DNA from: Halictus rubicundus
Lineage: Eukaryota > Arthropoda > Insecta > Hymenoptera > Halictidae
Assembly (NCBI RefSeq): GCF_050948215.1
Contig: NW_027488637.1
Location: forward strand, 558,001-622,000
Direction of reading: 5' to 3'
Length of the DNA stretch: 64,000 bases
Part shown: positions 12,336 to 26,700 of the stretch, one piece after another
Layout: each line of letters starts with the position of its first letter
Position numbering within the stretch: the stretch's first letter is position 1
The notes under the pieces: generated by a model
What the model was told of the DNA's origin: nothing
What the model saw: the letters and a program-made list of their open reading frames with translations, nothing else
Database searches by the model: none
Made by a program: the position numbers and the translations under genes

Positions 12336-14548
12336 TCTATTCTATCCAATCGTCTATCCTATAATATCCTCTATCCTATCCTATCCTGAATGCTATCCTG
12401 TATCCTATCCAATCCTCTATCTTATCCAATCCTCTATCCCATAATATCCTCTATTCTATCCAATCCTCTATCCTATCCTATCCTCTATCCTATCCTATCC
12501 TCTATCCTATCCTATCCTCTACCCTATCCTATCCTAAATCCTATCCTATCCTCTATCCTATCCTATCCTCTATCCTATCCTATCCTCTATCCTATCCTAT
12601 CCTCTATGCTATAATATCATATATCGTATCCTATTCTCTATCCTATCCTATCCTCTATCCTATCCTATCCTCTATCCTATAATATCATATATCCTACCCT
12701 ATCCTCTATCCTATCCTATCCTCTATCCTATCCAATCCCCTATCCCATCCTCTATCCTATCCCATCCTCTATCCTATCCTATCCTCTATCCTATCCTATC
12801 ATCTATCCTATCGTATCCTCTATCCTATCCTATCCTCAATCCTATCCTCTCCTCTATCCTATCCAATCGTCTATCCTATAATATCCTCTATCCTATCCTA
12901 TCCTGAATGCTATCCTGTATCCTATCCAATCCTCTATCTTATCCAATCCTCTATCCCATAATATCCTCTATTCTATCCAATCCTCTATCCTATCCAATCC
13001 TCTATCCTATCCTCTATCCTATCCTCAATGCAATCCTGTATCCTATCCAATCCTCTATCCTATCCTATCCTCTATCCTATTGTATCCTCTATCCTATCCC
13101 ATCCTCTATCCCATCCAATCCTCTATCCTATAATATCCTCTATCCTATCCTATCCACTGTTGTATCCTATCCTCTATCCTATCCTATCCTCTATCCTATC
13201 GTATCCTCTATCCTATCCTATCCGCTATCCTATCCTATCGTCTATCCTATAATATAATCTATCCTATTCTATCCTCTATCCTATCCAATCCCCTATCCTA
13301 TCCTCAATCTTATCCTATCCTCTATCCTATAATATCCTCTATCCTATCCAATCCTCTATCCTATCCTATCCTCTATCCTATACTATCTTCTATCCTATAA
13401 TATCCTCAATCCTATCCAATCCTCTATCCTATCCTCTATCCTATCCTCTATCCTATCCTCTATCCTATCCAATCCTCTATCCTATCCTGTCCTCTATCCT
13501 ATAATATCATATATCCTATCTTATCCTCTATCCTATCCAATCCCCTATCCTATCCTCAATCTTATCCTATCCTTTATCCTATAATATCCTCTATCCTATC
13601 CAATCCTCTATCCTATCCTATCCTCTATCCTATACTATCTTCTATCCTATAATATCCTCAATCCTATCCAATCCTCTATCCTATCCTCTATCCTATCCTC
13701 TATCCTATCCACTCCTCTATCCTATCCTCTATCCTATCCTCTATCCTATCCAATCCTCTATCCCATAATATACTCTATTCTATCCAATCGTCTATCCTAT
13801 AATATCCTCTATCCTATCCTATCCTGAATGCTATCCTGTATCCTATCCAATCCTCTATCTTATCCAATCCTCTATCCCATAATATCCTCTATTCTATCCA
13901 ATCCTCTATCCTATCCTATCCTCTATCCTATCCTATCCTCTATCCTATCCTATCCTCTACCCTATCCTATCCTAAATCCTATCCTATCCTCTATCCTATC
14001 CTATCCTCTATCCTATCCTATCCTCTATCCTATCCTATCCTCTATGCTATAATATCATATATCGTATCCTATTCTCTATCCTATCCTATCCTCTATCCTA
14101 TCCTATCCTCTATCCTATAATATCATATATCCTACCCTATCCTCTATCCTATCCTATCCTCTATCCTATCCAATCCCCTATCCCATCCTCTATCCTATCC
14201 CATCCTCTATCCTATCCTATCCTCTATCCTATCCTATCATCTATCCTATCGTATCCTCTATCCTATCCTATCCTCAATCCTATCCTCTCCTCTATCCTAT
14301 CCAATCGTCTATCCTATAATATCCTCTATCCTATCCTATCCTGAATGCTATCCTGTATCCTATCCAATCCTCTATCTTATCCAATCCTCTATCCCATAAT
14401 ATCCTCTATTCTATCCAATCCTCTATCCTATCCAATCCTCTATCCTATCCTCTATCCTATCCTCAATGCAATCCTGTATCCTATCCAATCCTCTATCCTA
14501 TCCTATCCTCTATCCTATTGTATCCTCTATCCTATCCCATCCTCTATC
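12336..14548. repeat. Satellite higher-order duplication, offset 1438 bp
   Basis: The segment from about 12336 to 13110 is repeated at about 13774-14548. The marker CTGAATGCTATCCTGTAT lies at the start of both, and the same order of variants follows (CTACCC, CTAAATCC, ATAATATCATATAT). A related copy of the first half lies near 8985-9520. Between the two copies the sequence belongs to other variant families. Edges are read by eye. Confidence 0.7.
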
Positions 14549-17500
14549 CTATCCTGTCCTCTATCCTATAATATCATATATCCTATCTTATCCTCTATCC
14601 TATCCAATCCCCTATCCTATCCTCAATCTTATCCTATCCTTTATCCTATAATATCCTCTATCCTATCCAATCCTCTATCCTATCCTATCCTCTATCCTAT
14701 ACTATCTTCTATCCTATAATATCCTCAATCCTATCCAATCCTCTATCCTATCCTCTATCCTATCCTCTATCCTATCCACTCCTCTATCCTATCCTCTATC
14801 CTATCCTCTATCCTATCCAATCCTCTATCCCATAATATACTCTATTCTATCCAATCGTCTATCCTATAATATCCTCTATCCTATCCTATCCTGAATGCTA
14901 TCCTGTATCCTATCCAATACTCTATCTTATCCAATCCTCTATCCCATAATATCCTCTATTCTATCATATCCTCTATCCTATCCTATCCTCAATGCAATCC
15001 TGTATCCTATCCAATCCTCTATCCTATCCTATCCTCTATCCTATCCAATCCTCTATCCTATCCTATCCTCTATCCTATTGTATCCTCTTTCCTATCCCAT
15101 CCTCTATCCTATCCTATCCTCTATCCTATAATATCCTCTATCCTATCCTATACTCTGTCCTATCCTATCCTCAATCCTATCCTATCCTCTATCCTATCCA
15201 TTCCTCTATCCTATCCTATCGTCTATCCTATAATATAATCTATCCTATCCTATCCTCTATCCTATCCAATCCCCTATCCTATCCTCAATCTTATCCTATC
15301 CTCTATCCTATAATATCCTCTATCCTATCCAATCCTCTATCCTATCCTATCCTCTATCCTATACTATCTTCTATCCTATAATATCCTCAATCCTATCCAA
15401 TCCTCTATCCAATCCTCTATCCTATCCTCTATCCTATCCTCTATCCTATTCAATCCTCTATCCTATCCTGTCCTCTATCCTATAATATCATATATCCTAT
15501 CTTATCCTCTATCCTATCCAATCCCCTATCCTATCCTCAATCTTATCCTATCCTTTATCCTATAATATCCTCTATCCTATCCAATCCTCTATCCTATCCT
15601 ATCCTCTATCCTATACTATCTTCTATCCTATAATATCCTCAATCCTATCCAATCCTCTATCCTATCCTCTATCCTATCCTCTATCCTATCCTCTATCCTA
15701 TCCTCTATCCTATCCAATCCTCTATCCTATCCTATCCTCTATCCTATACTATCTTCTATCCTATAATATCCTCAATCCTATCCAATCCTCTATCCTATCC
15801 TCTATCCTATCCTCTATCCTATCCAATCCTCTATCCTATCCAATCCTCTATCCTATCCTCTATCCTATCCTCTATCCTATCCAATCCTCTATCCCATAAT
15901 ATACTCTATTCTATCAAATCGTCTATCCTATAATATCCTCTATCCTATCCTATCCTGAATGCTATCCTGTATCCTATCCAATACTCTATCTTATCCAATC
16001 CTCTATCCCATAATATCCTCTATTCTTTCATATCCTCTATCCTATCCTATCCTCAATGCAATCCTGTATCCTATCCAATCCTCTATCCTATCCTATCCTC
16101 TATCCTATTGTATCCTCTTTCCTATCCCTTCCTCTATCCTATCCTATCCTCTATCCTATAATATCCTCTATCCTATCCTATCCTCTGTCGTATCCTATTT
16201 TCTATCCTATCCTATCGTCTATCCTATAATATCCTCTATCCTATCCTATCCTGAATGCTATCCTGTATCCCATCCAATCCTCTATCCTATCCTATCCTCT
16301 ATCCTATCCTATCCACTATCCTATAATATAATCTATTCTATCCAATCCTCTATCCTATCCAATCCTCTATTCTATAACATCCTCTATCCTATCCAATCCT
16401 GTATCCTATCCAATCCCCTATCCCATCCTCTATCCTATCCAATCATCTATCCTATAATATCCTCTATTCTATCCAATACTCTATCCTATCCAATCCTCTA
16501 TCCTATCCTCTATCCTATCCTCAATGCAATCCTGTATCCTATCCAATCCTCTATCCTATCCTATCCTCTATCCTATTGTATCCTCCATCCTATCCCATCC
16601 TCTATCCCATCCAATCCTCTATCCTATAATATCCTCTATCCTATCCTATCCTCTGTTGTATCCTATTTTCTATCCTATCCTATCCTCTATCCTATCCAAT
16701 CCCCTATCCTATCCTCAATCTGATCCTATCCTCAATATTATCCTATCCTGTATCCTATGCAATCCTCTATCCTATCCTATCCTCTATCCTATCCTATCCT
16801 CTATCCTATCGTATCCACTATCCTATCCTATCCGCTATCCTATCCTATCGTCTATCCTATAATATAATCTATCCTATTCTATCCTCTATCCTATCCAATC
16901 CCCTATCCTATCCTCAATCTTATCCTATCCTCTATCCTATAATATCCTCTATCCTATCCAATCCTCTATCCTATCCTATCCTCTATCCTATACTATCTTC
17001 TATCCTATAATATCCTCAATCCTATCCAATCCTCTATCCTATCCTCTATCCTATCCTCTATCCTATAATATCCTATATTCTATCCAATCCTCTATCCTAT
17101 CCATCCTCTATCCTATCCTCTATCCTCTCCTATCCTCTATCGTATCCAATCCCCTATCCTATCCTCTATCGTATCCAATCCTTCATCCTATCCAATCCCC
17201 TATCCCATCCTCTATCCTATCCTATCCTCAATCCTATCCTATCCTCTACCCTATCCTGTCCTCTATCCTATCGTATCCTCTATCCTATTGTATCCTCTAT
17301 CCTATCCCATCCTCTATCCTATCGTAATGTCTATCATACAATATCCTCTATCCTATCCAATCCTCTATCCTATCCTCTACCCTATCCTCTATCCTATCCT
17401 ATCCTCTATCCTATCCAATCCCCTATCCCATCCTCTATCCTATCCTATCCTCAATCCTATCCTATCCTCTATCCTATTCCATTCCTCTATCCTATCCAAA

Positions 17501-20500
17501 CACCTATCCTATCCTGAATCCTATCCTATCCCCTATCCTATCCTATCCTATCCTATCCTATCCTCTATCCTATACTACCGTTTGTCCTATCCTATCCTCT
17601 ATCCTATCCTATTCTCAATGCAATCCTGTACCCTATGCAATCCTCTATCCTATCCTATCCTCTATCCTACCGTATCCTCTATCCTATCCCATCCTCTATC
17701 CTATCCTATCCTCTATCCTATCCTATCCTCTATCGTATCCAATCCCCTATCCTATCCTCTATCGTATCCAATCCTGTATCCTATAATATCATATATCATA
17801 TCCTATCCTCTATCCTATCCTATCCTCTATCCTATAATATCATATATCCTATCCTATTCTCTACCCTATCCTATCCTCTATCATATCCTATCCTCTATCC
17901 TATCCTATCCTATCCTGTCCACTAGCCTATCCTATCCTCTATCCCATCCTATTCTCTATCCTATCCTATCCTCTACCCTAAAATATCCTCTATCCTATCC
18001 TATCCTCTGTCGTATACTATTTTCTATCCTATCCTATCCTCTATTCTATCCTATCGTCTATCATATAATATCCTCTATCCTATCCAATCCTGAATGCTAT
18101 CCTGTATCCTATCCAATCCTCTATCCTATCCAATCCTCTATTCTATAACATCCTCTATCCTATCCAATCCTGTATCCTATCCAATCCCCTATCCCATCCT
18201 CTATCCTATCCCATCCTCTATCCTATCCTAACCTCTATCCTATCCTATCCTCTATCCTATCCTATCCTCTATCCTATCCAATCCTCTATTCTATAACATC
18301 CTCTATCCTATCCAATCCTGTATCCTATCCAATCCCCTATCCCATCCTCTATCCTATCCCATCCTCTATTCTATCCAATCCTCTATCCTATCCATCCTCT
18401 ATCCTATCCTCTATCCTATCCTCTATCCTATCCTCTATCCTCTCCTATCCTCTATCGTATCCAATCCCCTATCCTATCCTCTATCGTATCCAATCCTTCA
18501 TCCTATCCAATCCCCTATCCCATCCTCTATCCTATCCTATCCTCAATCCTATCCTATCCTCTACCCTATCCTGTCCTCTATCCTATCGTATCCTCTATCC
18601 TATTGTATCCTCTATCCTATCCCATCCTCTATCCTATCGTAATGTCTATCATACAATATCCTCTATCCTATCCAATCCTCTATCCTATCCTCTATCCTAT
18701 CCAATCCTCTATCCCATAATATACTCTATTCTATCCAATCGTCTATCCTATAATATCCTCTATCCTATCCTATCCTCAATGCAATCCTGTATCCTACCCT
18801 GTATCCAATCCTTCATCCTATCCAATCCCCTATCCCATCCTCTATCCTATCCTATCCTCAATCCTATCCTATCCTCTACCCTATCCTATCCTCTATCCTA
18901 TCCAATCCTCTATCCTATCCTATCCTCTATCCTATTGTATCCTCTTTCCTATCCCATCCTCTATCCTATCCTATCCTCTATCCTATAATATCCTCTATCC
19001 TATCCTATCCTCTGTCCTATCCTGTCCTCAATCCTATCCTATCCTCTCTCCTATCCATTCCTCTATCCTATCCTATCGTCTATCCTATAATATAATCTAT
19101 CCTATCCTATCCTCTATCCTATCCAATCCCCTATCCTATCCAATCCCCTATCCCATCCTCTATCCTATCCCATCCTCTATCCTATCCTATCCTCTATCCT
19201 ATCAAATCATCTATCCTATCCATTCCTCAATTCTATAATATCCTCTATCCAATCCAATCCTCTATCCTATCCTCTATCCTATCCTATCCTCTATGCTATA
19301 ATATCATATATCGTATCCTATTCTCTATCCTATCCTATCCTCTATCCTATAATATCATATATCCTACCCTATCCTCTATCCTATCCTATCCTCTAGCCTA
19401 TCCTATTCTCTATCCTATCCTATCCTCTATCCTATCCTATCCTCTATCCTATAATATCATATATCCTATAATATCATATATCCTACCCTATCCTCTATCC
19501 TATCCTATCCTCTAGCCTATCCTATTCTCTATCCTATCCTATCCTCTATCCTATCCTATCCTCAATCCTATCCTATCCTCTATGTTATCCATTCCTCTAT
19601 CCTATCCTATCGTCTATCCTATAATATAATCTATCCTATCCTATCCTCTATCCTATCCAATCCCCTATCCTATCCTCAATCTTATCCTATCCTCTATCCT
19701 ATAATATCCTCTATCCTATCCAATCCTCTATCCTATCCTCTCCTCTATCCTATACTATCTTCTATCCTATAATATCCTCAATCCTATCCAATCCTCTATC
19801 CTATCCTCTATCCTATCCTCTATCCTATCCAATCCTCTATCCTATCCAATCCTCTATCCTATCCTCTATCCTATCCTCTATCCTATCCAATCCTCTATCC
19901 CATAATATACTCTATTCTATCCAATCGTCTATCCTATAATATCCTCTATCCTATCCTATCCTGAATGCTATCCTGTATCCTATCCAATACTCTATCTTAT
20001 CCAATCCTCTATCCCATAATATCCTCTATTCTATCATATCCTCTATCCTATCCTATCCTCAATGCAATCCTGTATCCTATCCAATCCTCTATCCTATCCT
20101 ATCCTCTATCCTATTGTATCCTCTTTCCTATCCCTTCCTCTATCCTATCCTATCCTCTATCCTATAATATCCTCTATCCTATCCTATCCTCTGTCGTATC
20201 CTATTTTCTATCCTATCCTATCGTCTATCCTATAATATCCTCTATCCTATCCTATCCTGAATGCTATCCTGTATCCTATCCAATCCTCTATCCTATCCTA
20301 TCCTCTATCCTATCCTATCCTCTATCCTATAATATAATCTATTCTATCCAATCCTCTATCCTATCCAATCCTCTATTCTATAACATCCTCTATCCTATCC
20401 AATCCTGTATCCTATCCAATCCCCTATCCCATCCTCAATCCTATAATATCATATATCCTATCCTATTCTCTACCCTATCCTATCCTCTATCATATCCTAT

Positions 20501-20712
20501 CCTCTATCCTATCCTATCCTATCCTGTCCACTAGCCTATCCTATCCTCTATCCCATCCTATTCTCTATCCTATCCTATCCTCTACCCTAAAATATCCTCT
20601 ATCCTATCCTATCCTCTGTCGTATACTATTTTCTATCCTATCCTATCCTCTATTCTATCCTATCGTCTATCATATAATATCCTCTATCCTATCCTATCCT
20701 AAATGCTATCCT

Positions 20713-23700
20713 GTATCCTATCCAATCCTCTATCCTATCCAATCATCTATTCTATAACATCCTCTATCCTATCCAATCCTGTATCCTATCCAATCCCCTA
20801 TCCCATCCTCTATCCTATCCCATCCTCTATCCTATCCTATCCTCTATCCTATCCTATCCTCTATCCTATCCTATCCTCTATCCTATCCTATCCTCAATCC
20901 TATCCTATCCCCTATCCTATCCTCTATCATATTCCAATCCTCTATCCTATCCTCTATCCTATAATATCCTCTATTCTATCCAATCCTCTATCCTATCCAT
21001 CCTCTATCCTATCCTCTATCCTATCCTCTATCCTATCCTCTATCCTCTCCTATCCTCTATCCTATCCTCTATCCTCTCCTATCCTCTATCGTATCCAATC
21101 CCCTATCCTATCCTCTATCGTATCCAATCCTTCATTCTATCCAATCCCCTATCCCATCCTCTATCCTATCCTATCCTCAATCCTATCCTATCCTCTACCC
21201 TATCCTGTCCTCTATCCTATCGTATCCTCTATCCTATTGTATCCTCTATCCTATCCCATCCTCTATCCTATCGTAATGTCTATAATACAATATCCTCTAT
21301 CCTATCCAATCCTCTATCCTATCCTCTACCCTATCCTCTATCCTATCCTATCCTCAATCCTATCCTATCCCCTATCCTATCCTCTATCCTATTCCAATCC
21401 TCTATCCTATCCTCTATCCTATAATATCCTCTATTCTATCCAATCCTTTATCCTATCCAATCCCCTATCCCATCCTCTATCCTATCCTATCCTCAATCCT
21501 ATCCTATCCTCTATCCTATTCCAATCCTCTATCCTATCCAAACCCCTATCCTATCCTGAATCCTATCCTATCCCCTATCCTATCCTATCCTATCCTATCC
21601 TATCCTATCCTCTATCCTATAATATCCTCTATCCTATCCTATCCTCTATCCTATACTATCTTCTATCCTATAATATCCTCAATCCTATCCAATCCTCTAT
21701 CCTATCCTCTATCCTATCCTCTATCCTATCCTATCCTCTATCCTATCCTATCCTCTATCCTATCCTATCCTCAATCCTATCCTATCCCCTATCCTATCCT
21801 CTATCATATTCCAATCCTCTATCCTATCCTCTATCCTATAATATCCTATATTCTATCCAATCCTCTATCCTATCCATCCTCTATCCTATCCTCTATCCTA
21901 TCCTCTATCCTCTCCTATCCTCTATCGTATCCAATCCCCTATCCTATCCTCTATCATATTCCAATCCTCTATCCTATCCTCTATCCTATAATATCCTATA
22001 TTCTATCCAATCCTCTATCCTATCCATCCTCTATCCTATCCTCTATCCTATCCTCTATCCTCTCCTATCCTCTATCGTATCCAATCCCCTATCCTATCCT
22101 CTATCGTATCCAATCCTTCATCCTATCCAATCCCCTATCCCATCCTCTATCCTATCCTATCCTCAATCCTATCCTATCCTCTACCCTATCCTGTCCTCTA
22201 TCCTATCGTATCCTCTATCCTATTGTATCCTCTATCCTATCCCATCCTCTATCCTATCGTAATGTCTATCATACAATATCCTCTATCCTATCCAATCCTC
22301 TATCCTATCCTCTACCCTATCCTCTATCCTATCCTATCCTCTATCCTATCCAATCCTTTATCCTATCCAATCCCCTATCCCATCCTCTATCCTATCCTAT
22401 CCTCAATCCTATAATATCATATATCCTATCCTATTCTCTACCCTATCCTATCCTCTATCATATCCTATCCTCTATCCTATCCTCTATCCTATCCTATCCT
22501 CTATCCTATCCTATCCTCTATCCAATCCTATCCTCTATCCTATCCTATCCTCTATCCTATCCTATCCTCAATCCTAACCTATCCTCTATCCTATCCAATC
22601 GTCTATCCTATAATATCCTCTATCCTATCATATCCTGAATGCTATCCTGTATCCTATCCAATACTCTATCTTATCCAATCCTCTATTCTATCATATCCTC
22701 TATCCTATCCTATCCTCAATGCAATCCTGTATCCTATCCAATCCTCTATCCTATCCTATCCTCTATCCTATTGTATCCTCTTTCCTATCCCATCCTCTAT
22801 CCTATCCTATCCTCTATCCTATAATATCCTCTATCCTATCCTATCCTCTGTCGTATCCTATTTTCTATCCTATCCTATCGTCTATCCTATAATATCCTCT
22901 ATCCTATCCTATCCTGAATGCTATCCTGTATCCTATCCAATCATCTATCCTATCCATTCCTCAATTCTATAATATCCTCTATCCAATCCAATCCTCTATC
23001 CTATCCTCTATCCTATCCTATCCTCTATGCTATAATATCATATATCGTATCCTATTCTCTATCCTATCCTATCCTCTATCCTATACTATCCTCTATCCTA
23101 TAATATCATATATCCTACCCTATCCTCTATCCTATCCTATCCTCTAGCCTATCCTATTCTCTATCCTATCCTATCCTCTATCCTATCCTATCCTCTATCC
23201 TATAATATCATATATCCTACCCTATCCTCTATCCTATCCTATCCTCTATCCTATAATATCATATATCCTACCCTATCCTCTATCCTATCCTATCCTCTAG
23301 CCTATCCTATTCTCTATCCTATCCTATCCTCTATCCTATCCTATCCTCAATCCTACCCTATCCTCTATCCTATCCATTCCTCTATCCTATCCTATCGTCT
23401 ATCCTATAATATAATCTATCCTATCCTATCCTCTATCCTATCCAATCCCCTATCCTATCCTCAATCTTATCCTATCCTCTATCCTATAATATCCTCTATC
23501 CTATCCAATCCTCTATCCTATCCTATCCTCTATCCTATACTATCTTCTATTATATAATATCCTCAATCCTATCCAATCCTCTATCCTATCCTCTATCCTA
23601 TCCTCTATCCTATCCTCTATCCTATCCTCTATCCTATCCAATCCTCTATTCCATAATATACTCTATTCTATCCAATCCTCTATCCTATCCATTCCTCTAT

Positions 23701-26700
23701 TCTATAATATCCTATATCCTATCCAATCCTCTATCCTATCCTCTATCCTATCCTCTAACCTATCCTCTCCTCAATGCAATCCTGTATCCTATCCAATCCT
23801 CTATCCTATCCTATCCTCTATCCTATCCTATCCTCTATCCTATCCTATCCTCTATCCTATCCTATCCTCTATCCTATCCTATCCTCTGTCCTATCGTATA
23901 ATATAATCTATTATATCCAATCCTCTATCCTATCCTATCCTCTATCCTATCCAATCCTCTATCCCATAATATCCTCTATTCTATCCTATCCTCTATCCTA
24001 TCCTATCCTCAATGCAATCCTGAATCCTATCCAATCCTCTATCCTATCCTATCCTCTATCATATCGTATCTTCTATCCTATCCCATCCTCTATGCTATCC
24101 TATCCTCTATCCTATCCAATCGTCTATCCTATAATATCCTCTATCCTATCCTATCCTGTATGCTATCCTGTATCCTATCCAATCCTCTATCTTATCCAAT
24201 CCTCTATCCCATAATATCCTCTATCCTATCCAATCCTCTATCCTATCCTATCCTCTATCCTATACTATCTTCTATCCTATAATATCCTCAATCCTATCCA
24301 ATCCTCTATCCTATCCTCTATCCTATCCTCTATCCTATCCTCTATCCTATCCTCTATCCTATCCTCTCCTCAATGCAATCCTGTATCCTATCCAATCCTC
24401 TATCCTATCCAATCATCTATTCTATAACATCCTCTATCCTATCCAATCCTGTATCCTATCCAATCCCCTATCCCATCCTCTATCCTATCCCATCCTCTAT
24501 CCTATCCTATCCTCTATCCTATCCTATCCTCTATCCTATCCTATCCTCTATCCTATCCTATCCTCAATCCTATCCTATCCCCTATCCTATCCTCTATCAT
24601 ATTCCAATCCTCTATCCTATCCTCTATCCTATAATATCCTCTATTCTATCCAATCCTCTATCCTATCCATCCTCTATCCTATCCTCTATCCTATCCTCTA
24701 TCCTATCCTCTATCCTCTCCTATCCTCTATCCTATCCTCTATCCTCTCCTATCCTCTATCGTATCCAATCCCCTATCCTATCCTCTATCGTATCCAATCC
24801 TTCATTCTATCCAATCCCCTATCCCATCCTCTATCCTATCCTATCCTCAATCCTATCCTATCCTCTACCCTATCCTGTCCTCTATCCTATCGTATCCTCT
24901 ATCCTATTGTATCCTCTATCCTATCCCATCCTCTATCCTATCGTAATGTCTATAATACAATATCCTCTATCCTATCCAATCCTCTATCCTATCCTCTACC
25001 CTATCCTCTATCCTATCCTATCCTCAATCCTATCCTATCCCCTATCCTATCCTCTATCCTATTCCAATCCTCTATCCTATCCTCTATCCTATAATATCCT
25101 CTATTCTATCCAATCCTTTATCCTATCCAATCCCCTATCCCATCCTCTATCCTATCCTATCCTCAATCCTATCCTATCCTCTATCCTATTCCAATCCTCT
25201 ATCCTATCCAAACCCCTATCCTATCCTGAATCCTATCCTATCCCCTATCCTATCCTATCCTATCCTATCCTATCCTATCCTCTATCCTATAATATCCTCT
25301 ATCCTATCCTATCCTCTATCCTATACTATCTTCTATCCTATAATATCCTCAATCCTATCCAATCCTCTATCCTATCCTCTATCCTATCCTCTATCCTATC
25401 CTATCCTCTATCCTATCCTATCCTCTATCCTATCCTATCCTCAATCCTATCCTATCCCCTATCCTATCCTCTATCATATTCCAATCCTCTATCCTATCCT
25501 CTATCCTATAATATCCTATATTCTATCCAATCCTCTATCCTATCCATCCTCTATCCTATCCTCTATCCTATCCTCTATCCTCTCCTATCCTCTATCGTAT
25601 CCAATCCCCTATCCTATCCTCTATCATATTCCAATCCTCTATCCTATCCTCTATCCTATAATATCCTATATTCTATCCAATCCTCTATCCTATCCATCCT
25701 CTATCCTATCCTCTATCCTATCCTCTATCCTCTCCTATCCTCTATCGTATCCAATCCCCTATCCTATCCTCTATCGTATCCAATCCTTCATCCTATCCAA
25801 TCCCCTATCCCATCCTCTATCCTATCCTATCCTCAATCCTATCCTATCCTCTACCCTATCCTGTCCTCTATCCTATCGTATCCTCTATCCTATTGTATCC
25901 TCTATCCTATCCCATCCTCTATCCTATCGTAATGTCTATCATACAATATCCTCTATCCTATCCAATCCTCTATCCTATCCTCTACCCTATCCTCTATCCT
26001 ATCCTATCCTCTATCCTATCCAATCCTTTATCCTATCCAATCCCCTATCCCATCCTCTATCCTATCCTATCCTCAATCCTATAATATCATATATCCTATC
26101 CTATTCTCTACCCTATCCTATCCTCTATCATATCCTATCCTCTATCCTATCCTCTATCCTATCCTATCCTCTATCCTATCCTATCCTCTATCCAATCCTA
26201 TCCTCTATCCTATCCTATCCTCTATCCTATCCTATCCTCAATCCTAACCTATCCTCTATCCTATCCAATCGTCTATCCTATAATATCCTCTATCCTATCA
26301 TATCCTGAATGCTATCCTGTATCCTATCCAATACTCTATCTTATCCAATCCTCTATTCTATCATATCCTCTATCCTATCCTATCCTCAATGCAATCCTGT
26401 ATCCTATCCAATCCTCTATCCTATCCTATCCTCTATCCTATTGTATCCTCTTTCCTATCCCATCCTCTATCCTATCCTATCCTCTATCCTATAATATCCT
26501 CTATCCTATCCTATCCTCTGTCGTATCCTATTTTCTATCCTATCCTATCGTCTATCCTATAATATCCTCTATCCTATCCTATCCTGAATGCTATCCTGTA
26601 TCCTATCCAATCATCTATCCTATCCATTCCTCAATTCTATAATATCCTCTATCCAATCCAATCCTCTATCCTATCCTCTATCCTATCCTATCCTCTATGC

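Noticed and set aside
20703..22262. Long forward reading frame of 519 codons in the satellite (and its copies near 24373 and 28043)
   Set aside because: The 17-bp monomer has no stop codon in any forward frame, so long frames arise automatically. All three frames give the same low-complexity peptide and there is no codon signal or domain.
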